A stretch of DNA of 64,000 bases, from NCBI RefSeq assembly GCF_001435235.1, contig NZ_AZGB01000016.1:186001-250000 (forward strand), written 5' to 3'. Made by a program: the position numbers and the translations under genes. This DNA comes from Liquorilactobacillus ghanensis DSM 18630. Its GTDB lineage: Bacteria; Bacillota; Bacilli; Lactobacillales; Lactobacillaceae. The notes beneath the pieces are model-generated. The model was not told the origin of the DNA and made no database searches. It worked only from the letters and a program-made list of their open reading frames with translations. Every line of letters begins with the position of its first letter. Positions within the stretch are counted from its first letter, which is position 1. Shown here piece by piece: positions 57,607-64,000 of this stretch.

Positions 57607-58950
57607 ATGGTATTTGGTAAGGCAAAAAAGTTTTTGATAGGTTTAGTAACGGCAACTACAGCTTTTGCAACGATTGCAACGGCAGGAACAGCTGCTACAC
57701 AGGCGAAGGCAGCAACAGTTAATGATACTCCGGCTGCTGGTTTGAAATTAGATGTTAAGGCAGCAATTGCGGTCGATGCTAAGACGGGACAAATTATTTA
57801 TAGTAAGAATGCAAATCAGCCATTGGCAATTGCATCTATGTCGAAATTGATTTCAATTTACTTAGTTTTGCAGGCTATTAAACAAGGAAAATTATCTTGG
57901 AATGAAAAAGTTCCAGTTGATGAAGCATCATATAAGGTTAGTCAAAATACGTCGTTGTCAAATGTTCCTTTGTTAAAGGGGCATAAATATACTGTTAAGC
58001 AACTTTATCAGGCTAGTTTGATTTATTCTGCTAACGGTGCAGTTATGACCTTAGGTAATGCCGTTGCAGGTTCTCAAAAAGCTTTTGTTGATCAAATGCG
58101 AGCTCAGTTGAAAAAATGGGGCATCAATGATGGTGAAATTTATACAACTGCTGGGTTACCTAACAGCGATGTGGGCAGTGCCAAGTATCCTGGTGCAGCT
58201 AATGATGCCGAAAATAAACTTTCAGCGGTTGATATGGCAACTGTTGCCAGCAAGTTGTTGAAAGCTTATCCAGAAGTGTTACAGACTACCAGCATCACAC
58301 GAATGAAATTTAATAATGGAACAACTGAAACGCAAATGGAAAATTGGAATTGGATGTTAAAAGGGTTGGCAAAATCGTATACTGAATTACCAGTTGATGG
58401 TTTGAAGACAGGAACATCTGATTCTGCCGGTGCTGATTTTACTGGTACTGTTCATAAAGATGGTCACCGAATTATTACAGTAGTTTTAGGAGCCCAGCAT
58501 AAAAACGATCAAGACCCTTCACGCTTTATACAGACACAGAAGTTAATGTCTTATGTCTATAATAATTTTACTTATACTAAAATTAATGCTGGCAAGAGTT
58601 CCAAGGGTGCTGATTCATTGCCGGTTTATCATGGCAAACAGTTAACTGCTCAAGCAGTGACTGGCAAAAATAGTGATGTTTGGATTAAACGTGGTTTGAC
58701 AGTCAGCAACTTACAAGTTAAATTAAGCGGCAATCATAAGCTCTATAAAAAAGGTGGTTTAGCAGCCCCAATTGCTAAGAACAAACAAATTGGTACATTG
58801 GATTTGACGATTAAAGGCCAAAAGCTGCAATATTTAAATGGTGCTACCAGCTTGAAGTTGCCAGCAACTAACCCACAGGCTATTCAAAAGGCTAATATTT
58901 TTGTAATTATGGGTCGAGCAATTAAGAATTTCTTCACAAATATTTTTTAA
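57607..58950 (+). CDS. dacA: Secreted D-alanyl-D-alanine carboxypeptidase (PBP5/DacA family)
   Basis: The 447-residue protein has a Sec signal peptide (residues 1-36, ending TQAKA), then an S11 peptidase domain with SMSK (active serine), SAN and KTGT motifs. A C-terminal beta domain and an amphipathic tail (VIMGRAIKNFFTNIF) for membrane attachment follow. It trims the last D-Ala of cell-wall stem peptides. It is 81 bp after the VanS-like kinase, so its level may be set by that system. The ATG at 57607 follows AAGGGATCG. Confidence 0.92.
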   Translation: MVFGKAKKFLIGLVTATTAFATIATAGTAATQAKAATVNDTPAAGLKLDVKAAIAVDAKTGQIIYSKNANQPLAIASMSKLISIYLVLQAIKQGKLSWNEKVPVDEASYKVSQNTSLSNVPLLKGHKYTVKQLYQASLIYSANGAVMTLGNAVAGSQKAFVDQMRAQLKKWGINDGEIYTTAGLPNSDVGSAKYPGAANDAENKLSAVDMATVASKLLKAYPEVLQTTSITRMKFNNGTTETQMENWNWMLKGLAKSYTELPVDGLKTGTSDSAGADFTGTVHKDGHRIITVVLGAQHKNDQDPSRFIQTQKLMSYVYNNFTYTKINAGKSSKGADSLPVYHGKQLTAQAVTGKNSDVWIKRGLTVSNLQVKLSGNHKLYKKGGLAAPIAKNKQIGTLDLTIKGQKLQYLNGATSLKLPATNPQAIQKANIFVIMGRAIKNFFTNIF

Positions 58951-58970
58951 ATTAAAGATTATCTTTAAAA

Positions 58971-59001
58971 CAGCAATCAGAACAATGATTGCTGTTTTTT
59001 T
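58971..59001 (+). terminator. Intrinsic terminator after dacA
   Basis: CAGCAATCA pairs with TGATTGCTG around GAACAA, followed by seven T. Confidence 0.9.
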
Positions 59002-59042
59002 GTTTGGCAAGGGATTTGCAGCTAAAAAGTAAGTGAAAATGG

Positions 59043-59070
59043 TTGACACCTGTCATCTATGCGTTAGAAT
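59043..59070 (+). promoter_or_regulatory. Promoter of the DoxX gene
   Basis: TTGACA (59043-59048), 16-bp spacer, TAGAAT (59065-59070), 48 bp before the gene start. Confidence 0.65.
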
Positions 59071-59117
59071 TAAATTGTGAAATAATTCATAATATTATTC
59101 AATGGGAAGTGTTGATC

Positions 59118-59615
59118 ATGGTAAAATGGTTACGCAAATCTAAAAGCGCAATGGTAATTCTGACAATTATTCGAATTTGGTTAGGTTACCTGTGGGCAAT
59201 GGATGGCTTTGGAAAAATTTCTGGTGGCTTTAGTGCCAAAGGCTTTGTCGGAATGGCAATTAAGAATCCGGTTATGACCCCAGAAAAGACACAAGCGTTT
59301 GGTTGGTATACAGATTTTTTGAGGGATCTTGTTATGCCACATATTTCATTATTTAGTACATTGGTTGCTTGGGGAGAATTATTAGTTGGTTTAGGACTGA
59401 TCTTTGGAACCCTAACTACAGCTGCCGCTTTCTTTGGGATGATGATGAACTTCTTTTATTTAATGGCGGGAACCGTTTCGGTTAACCCTATGTATATTTT
59501 CTGGGAGATCTTCATTCTGGTGGCTGGTTTTAATGCTGGTAAGATCGGTTTAGATCGCTGGGTAATTCCGTTCTTGCGTGAAAAGCTTCCGTTTTTAAAA
59601 AAATTAGTTGAGTAG
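59118..59615 (+). CDS. DoxX-family membrane protein
   Basis: A 165-residue protein with four membrane helices, beginning with IRIWLGYLWAMDGFGKISGGF, the DoxX N-terminal signature, and a long middle part with WGELLVGLGLIFG. DoxX-type proteins have been linked to redox balance and thiol stress, but their reaction is not settled. The ATG at 59118 follows GGGAAGTG. The frame continues upstream through the promoter and is rejected there. It is monocistronic. Confidence 0.85.
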   Translation: MVKWLRKSKSAMVILTIIRIWLGYLWAMDGFGKISGGFSAKGFVGMAIKNPVMTPEKTQAFGWYTDFLRDLVMPHISLFSTLVAWGELLVGLGLIFGTLTTAAAFFGMMMNFFYLMAGTVSVNPMYIFWEIFILVAGFNAGKIGLDRWVIPFLREKLPFLKKLVE

Positions 59616-59803
59616 ATAACAATAATCAGTAAATTTAAGTAAATATAAGTGATAAAAGCATAAATATAAGTGCTTTTATTGCTTTTTTTTTGGAAAAAAT
59701 GATTTTTTTCAGTTTACTTTTCTTTAATAAGTGTTAATATAGATTTAATTTAGTATCGTGGATAACAACTATCGATATTACATGGCAAATTGGAGGAATT
59801 GAA

Positions 59804-62800
59804 ATGATTGATAAAGTATTGGGAAGCAAAAAGCAGTATCTTTCCCAAGCGCTTATATGGCTCGTGCTATTGATCGCATCACTGATTATGATGCCTGATA
59901 TTAGCAATTTGGTTCGAGAAAATGGTGGTACTCGTTTACCGAGTACTGTAACAAGTCAAGTGGCTGATCGAATTCAAAACGGTTGGGGAAAGAAACAAAG
60001 TAATACACGCCAGATTGACGTGGTGTTCAGTAACCACAACCATAAATTAACAGCAGCACAAAATCGGCAGATCAAGCAGACAATCAGCAAATTGAAAGAA
60101 CACCAAAAGTATTATTCAATTAAATCGATGCTGACGGCAGAAGATAACAGTGCTGCAAAAAAGCAATTGCTGTCTAAAGATAAAACAACGCAATTGATTC
60201 AACTATCTGTTTCAAAAAAAGAAACAGTTTCTCAAGTCGAAAGTAAACTTCAAAATGCTATTAAGACACCACGGGTAAGTTCTTACTTAACTGGTGGAGA
60301 TATTTTAAATAATGACTTTACAACTCAAACTGAAGAAGGAATAAAAAAGACAGAAGGCATTGCGATTGTCTTTATTTTAATTGTTTTAATTTTGATTTTT
60401 AGATCACCGGTTGTTCCATTTGTATCACTTTTATCAGTTGGGGTTTCATTTTTAATTTCGTTGAGTTTGGTTATGAATTTAGTCAAAAATGCTAATTTTC
60501 CAGTTTCAAATTTTACGCAAGTATTTATGGTTATCGTAATGTTTGGGATTGGAACTGACTATAATATTTTGCTCTTTGATCAATTTAAAGAAGAACTTTC
60601 ACATGGATTAAGTCCGCTAGCAGCTACCAGAAATGCCTTGAAAATTGCTGGCAGGACGATTTTATTCAGTGGTTCATCAGTATTGATCGGTTTCGCAACT
60701 TTAGGATTAGCTAACTTTTCGGTTTATCGTTCAGCCGTTGGAGTCGCAGTTGGTGTGGCCGTCTTACTGGTTGTAATTTTGACCTTGAATCCTTTTTTTA
60801 TGGCAATTCTAGGGAAAAAGGCATTTTGGCCATCAAGTGATTTTTCTGGTGGAGCGCGCAGTAAAACATGGCAGTCACTAGCTCACAATTCAATTTTGCA
60901 TCCGTTACTTTCTTTGCTGGTTACTTTAATAGTGTTGATTCCTTTTGCGGCAACTTCGCAAAATCAGCTGAACTATGATACAACTGCTGAATTGGACAGT
61001 TCTTTACCATCAATGATTGGGTTTCGGACAGTACAAAAGCATTTTTCAAAAGGAACAGCTGAACCAACAACTATTTACATTAAAAGTAATCACCGATTGG
61101 ATAATGAAAAGTCAATGAAGGAAATTGACCAAGTAACCAATCAACTAAAACAGGTCAAGGGAGTCGGAAAAGTTTTATCGGTTACGCAACCAAGCGGAAC
61201 CAAGGTTAAAAAACTCTACGTTAATAATCAGATGAGTTCAGTTACCAGTGGTTTAGCGGAAGCACAAGACGGGTTAAACAAAGTTGAGTCTGGTTTAAAA
61301 AAGGGCAAGGAAAAGATTGATGCGACCAACATTAATGGTGGAGTACAAGATGCCCAAAAATTAGCTACTGGTTCTGAAAAATTAGCTAGTGGATTGGCTG
61401 AATATAATGAAGGAATTAATAAGGCAACCGGTGGAACAACCACTTTAAAAAACGGACTTTATTCATATACGAGTGGTGTCACTAAAATTAACAATGGATT
61501 GCAGACATTAAATGGTAGTACAGGAACACTGGCTAACGGTGTAAGTACTTTAGCTAATGGATCTAATTCTTTAACAAATGGGTTGAATACTTATACAAAC
61601 GGCGTAGGAACACTATCAACTGGGTTGAATCAGCTTTCCAGCAATTCTTCCAGTTTAAACTTGGGAATAAATAAATTAGCACAATCTACATCACAATTAC
61701 CAACAGCTGCTGCCGGTTTTTATGTCCTGAATAGTACTTTAGCAGCTGATATAGGAACAATAAATTCTAACTTGCAACAAAGTAGTGGCAGTATTCAGAA
61801 AATGTCGAGCTTTATATCGAACAATCAAAGTTCAATTCAAAGTCTAACAGCATTAGGCAATCAAGCGAATAGTATAAATAATGAGCTTAACCAAATGGAG
61901 TCGCTGTTAACGCAAATTAATACTGCTAAATCCAGTCTTTCAAGTTTAAATACTGATTTATCGAAATTAGGAGAAAATTCTGTTGAAATTCAACAATTAG
62001 CCAAAAGCATATCTGACAGTGATTCAAATTTGAATTCTGATGAAAAAGCCAAACTTGAAAAGATTCAAAATTTGGCGGGAACTTCTGGTGGTAACTTAGC
62101 TCTGTTGAATAATCTTAAAAGCTCATTATCACCACTTATCAGTACTCTAGATGGCATTGATACTACTAAACTGACAGGACAAATGAAAAATATGTCGCAG
62201 TTATTAGGTCAATTAAGCAGTTTATCGGGTTCATTAAATGATTTGAAATCTAATGATATTACTAGTGAGTTGGCACAATATGAATTGTTGGTTAAGAAGA
62301 TGCCGGCAATTTATAGCTTGGCTTCGGAAACAGCCAGCAAAGCGGCAACCTTTAACAACGTTGTCAACTCAAGCAGTCCAGCAATTGACAGTTCGAGAAT
62401 GACTTCTTCGGCTAATATTCAAAATGAAATAAATAATATTGCCGGAAATTCAACTTTGAGTTCACAAGTTTCAAAATTAGTCAATGGAATAAATAGCTAT
62501 ACCGCCGGGGCTGATCAAGCTGCTGCCGGGGCGAATAAATTAAGTGGAAATAGTCAAGCGCTAAATTCTGGAGCGGCACAAATGGCTAATGGGTTAAGCA
62601 CATTGAATGGGAAAGTACCTTCATTAGTGTCAGGTGTCAGCCAGCTAGCTAGTGGCAGTCGTCAATTAACCAGCAATAACAGCCAGCTGAATAATGGAGC
62701 AAATCAACTTTCTTCGGCGATGGCACTGTTGAATTCAAGTACAGGAACTTTGGTTAATGGATCACAACAAGTTGCTAGCGGCAATCAGCAAATGGCTGGG

Positions 62801-63727
62801 TCACTTGCTTCGTTAGGTTCACAGGTCGGCACCCTTTCGAACGGACTGGGAACGGCTGCAACTGGTTTAGATAAACTGAATTCTGGTACGGGAGATATGA
62901 AGAGTTATCTAACCAAATTGAAAGCATCAAGTGCGGCTAAGACTTTCTATATACCTAAGAAATCAATTCATGGGAAACAATTTAATCAATCACTGGGTAC
63001 TTACCTATCAGATGATCGGAAGTCGGCTCAAATTATTGTTATTTTAAATGAGGATCCTGCTTCTAGGGCTGCAATGAATAAAGTGGACCAGATTAAAAAT
63101 GAAGTTAACAATAATCTGAAGGGAACAGCATTGAAAAACTCAACTGTTGCTTTAGGTGGTCAAACATCATTTACAAATGATGTCCAAAAGACGGCCTCAA
63201 GTGACTTCGTGAGAACCGCAATAATAATGGTTGTCGGCATTTTAATTGCATTAATGTTGATTACGCGATCAATTTTGCAACCATTCTACATTATTGGGAC
63301 CTTGGTTTTAGCATATGCTGCATCCTTAAGTTTAACGCGACTGTTAGGCAAATATATTTTGAATCAACCAATGCTGACATGGAACACACCATTCTTTACC
63401 TTTATAATGCTGATCGCATTGGGAGTTGATTATAGTATCTTCTTGATGATGAAATATCGCAGTCCAGAGTTTAAAGATCAGATACCTTCAACAAGAATTG
63501 TTGAAGCAGCAGCTTTGATTGGAGCAGTTGTTCTTTCCGCAGCAGTTATTTTATGTGGAACATTTGCAGCTCTGATTCCATCTGGAATATTGACGTTGAT
63601 TCAAGTAGCGTTAGGTGTCATTATCGGATTAATAATCTTGGTAATCATCATTCCAATCATTATTCCAAGTGCCATTAAATTGACTTATCCATTGCTAGAT
63701 AAGTTGCATGAGCACGACCAATCTTAA
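59804..63727 (+). CDS. MMPL/RND-family transporter with large heptad-repeat insertion
   Basis: Giant 1307-residue membrane protein. One N-terminal helix, an extracytoplasmic part, then five helices (from about 184 to 335) with the MMPL motif GIGTDYNILLFDQFKEE that carries proton-relay residues. A second half repeats this (helices from about 1140, GVDYSIFLMMKYRSPE). Between them lies a 700-residue outside domain. Two blocks (about 520-635 and 895-1035) consist of heptads such as GVSTLAN, GSNSLTN, GLNTYTN, resembling the Pip/YhgE repeats, which should form long coiled rods. It likely exports lipids or cell-envelope molecules; substrate unknown. ATG follows TGGAGGA. Confidence 0.85.
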   Translation: MIDKVLGSKKQYLSQALIWLVLLIASLIMMPDISNLVRENGGTRLPSTVTSQVADRIQNGWGKKQSNTRQIDVVFSNHNHKLTAAQNRQIKQTISKLKEHQKYYSIKSMLTAEDNSAAKKQLLSKDKTTQLIQLSVSKKETVSQVESKLQNAIKTPRVSSYLTGGDILNNDFTTQTEEGIKKTEGIAIVFILIVLILIFRSPVVPFVSLLSVGVSFLISLSLVMNLVKNANFPVSNFTQVFMVIVMFGIGTDYNILLFDQFKEELSHGLSPLAATRNALKIAGRTILFSGSSVLIGFATLGLANFSVYRSAVGVAVGVAVLLVVILTLNPFFMAILGKKAFWPSSDFSGGARSKTWQSLAHNSILHPLLSLLVTLIVLIPFAATSQNQLNYDTTAELDSSLPSMIGFRTVQKHFSKGTAEPTTIYIKSNHRLDNEKSMKEIDQVTNQLKQVKGVGKVLSVTQPSGTKVKKLYVNNQMSSVTSGLAEAQDGLNKVESGLKKGKEKIDATNINGGVQDAQKLATGSEKLASGLAEYNEGINKATGGTTTLKNGLYSYTSGVTKINNGLQTLNGSTGTLANGVSTLANGSNSLTNGLNTYTNGVGTLSTGLNQLSSNSSSLNLGINKLAQSTSQLPTAAAGFYVLNSTLAADIGTINSNLQQSSGSIQKMSSFISNNQSSIQSLTALGNQANSINNELNQMESLLTQINTAKSSLSSLNTDLSKLGENSVEIQQLAKSISDSDSNLNSDEKAKLEKIQNLAGTSGGNLALLNNLKSSLSPLISTLDGIDTTKLTGQMKNMSQLLGQLSSLSGSLNDLKSNDITSELAQYELLVKKMPAIYSLASETASKAATFNNVVNSSSPAIDSSRMTSSANIQNEINNIAGNSTLSSQVSKLVNGINSYTAGADQAAAGANKLSGNSQALNSGAAQMANGLSTLNGKVPSLVSGVSQLASGSRQLTSNNSQLNNGANQLSSAMALLNSSTGTLVNGSQQVASGNQQMAGSLASLGSQVGTLSNGLGTAATGLDKLNSGTGDMKSYLTKLKASSAAKTFYIPKKSIHGKQFNQSLGTYLSDDRKSAQIIVILNEDPASRAAMNKVDQIKNEVNNNLKGTALKNSTVALGGQTSFTNDVQKTASSDFVRTAIIMVVGILIALMLITRSILQPFYIIGTLVLAYAASLSLTRLLGKYILNQPMLTWNTPFFTFIMLIALGVDYSIFLMMKYRSPEFKDQIPSTRIVEAAALIGAVVLSAAVILCGTFAALIPSGILTLIQVALGVIIGLIILVIIIPIIIPSAIKLTYPLLDKLHEHDQS

Positions 63728-63762
63728 AAAAATACGAATAATTTAAAGTGACTTACTTGATT

Positions 63763-63798
63763 AAGCTGTCTGTTCTATTCAAGAACAGGCAGCTTTTT
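63763..63798 (+). terminator. Intrinsic terminator after the MMPL gene
   Basis: AAGCTGTCTGTTCT (63763-63776) pairs with AGAACAGGCAGCTT (63782-63795) with one G-U, followed by T residues. Confidence 0.9.
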
Positions 63799-63935
63799 TG
63801 TATTCAGGGGAAAAACTACCTATTTAAAACTTATTGGTATTTTTCTTGGCTTTGATTGCCATATGCTTTGGAAGAAATACATTTATAATTGCTATGCTTA
63901 TTCTTTCAATTATTGTTCAACTTGTTGTAGAATGA

Positions 63936-63984
63936 CTTGCGAAGTAATTTTATCATCAATTAAATGATACTTTTTGTTCGCAAG
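63936..63984. other. Long concentric hairpin at the right edge
   Basis: CTTGCGAA (63936-63943) pairs with TTCGCAAG (63977-63984), and TATCAT (63951-63956) with ATGATA (63964-63969), sharing one centre. No gene is visible from 63800 to the end. The element may belong to a gene beyond the window. Confidence 0.45.
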
Positions 63985-64000
63985 GTTTTGTCAATAAAAG

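Overview
The window looks like chromosomal DNA of a low-GC Gram-positive bacterium of the Lactobacillales, most likely Lactobacillaceae; the gene set would suit a Liquorilactobacillus-like species, but that genus guess is inference. Support: strong AGGAGG-type ribosome binding sites, TTGACA/TATAAT promoters with 16-17 bp spacers, cre-like catabolite sites, a T-box leader, and lactobacillus-type families (PepN, BudA, DUF1003, LytTR-DUF3021, NrdI, PnuC, Rgg). There is no rRNA, tRNA, CRISPR array, prophage or complete insertion sequence.

Layout. 1-1.3 kb: start of a HesB-like gene (minus), then a degenerate sirtuin with a MarR regulator. 1.5-6.7 kb: arginine biosynthesis operon argCJBDF (minus) with promoter and ARG-box-like site. 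7-10 kb: DUF1003 membrane protein behind a short leader ORF, 5-formyl-THF cyclo-ligase with an apparent ATT start, LytTR/DUF3021 pair. 10-12.7 kb: two FMN-reductase-like genes and apbE; the second reductase carries a PAS domain and a tail with three ApbE flavinylation motifs. 13-17 kb: MIP channel, alkylation-repair pair (ogt, MagIII-like glycosylase), amidotransferase, LacI regulator. 17.4-19.5 kb: metA-like/cysK operon with a long leader holding two short ORFs that end in Cys-Cys-Cys-stop and Cys-Cys-stop. 19.5-24.8 kb: DUF3781-serine recombinase fusion, Rgg regulator, OsmC/lipoate ligase pair, and a T-box (Leu CUC specifier likely) in front of an Ldh2-type dehydrogenase. 25-27.6 kb: pepN.

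27.7-36.7 kb is the most striking block. Two convergent operons are fired by near-identical, inverted promoter regions of about 95 bp. The left operon has frlC-, frlB-, frlD- and frlR-like genes plus a PAAT-type binding lipoprotein. The right operon has a PAAT permease, a class III aminotransferase, an N-carbamoylputrescine-amidase-like enzyme and arginine deiminase. Together they read as uptake and breakdown of an Amadori compound (fructosyl amino acid), most simply fructosyl-arginine, giving glucose-6-phosphate plus arginine whose nitrogen is then stripped. This is a hypothesis from context.

37-46.5 kb: butanediol-type dehydrogenase, pnuC-nrdI, NRAMP-family transporter with a Fur-like box, DUF4931 gene, an unassigned structured ncRNA with its own promoter and terminator, and a gluconate set (gnd, gluconokinase, RpiR regulator). 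46.6-50.6 kb: GH78-type rhamnosidase, MFS transporter and divergent AraC regulator that seems to start with ACG. 50.8-55.4 kb: budA, tag, CzrA-like repressor with CadD-like exporter, MarR with DHA2 drug exporter. 55.6-63.8 kb: VanRS-like two-component system with a D,D-carboxypeptidase, DoxX protein, and a giant MMPL transporter with heptad-repeat insertions.
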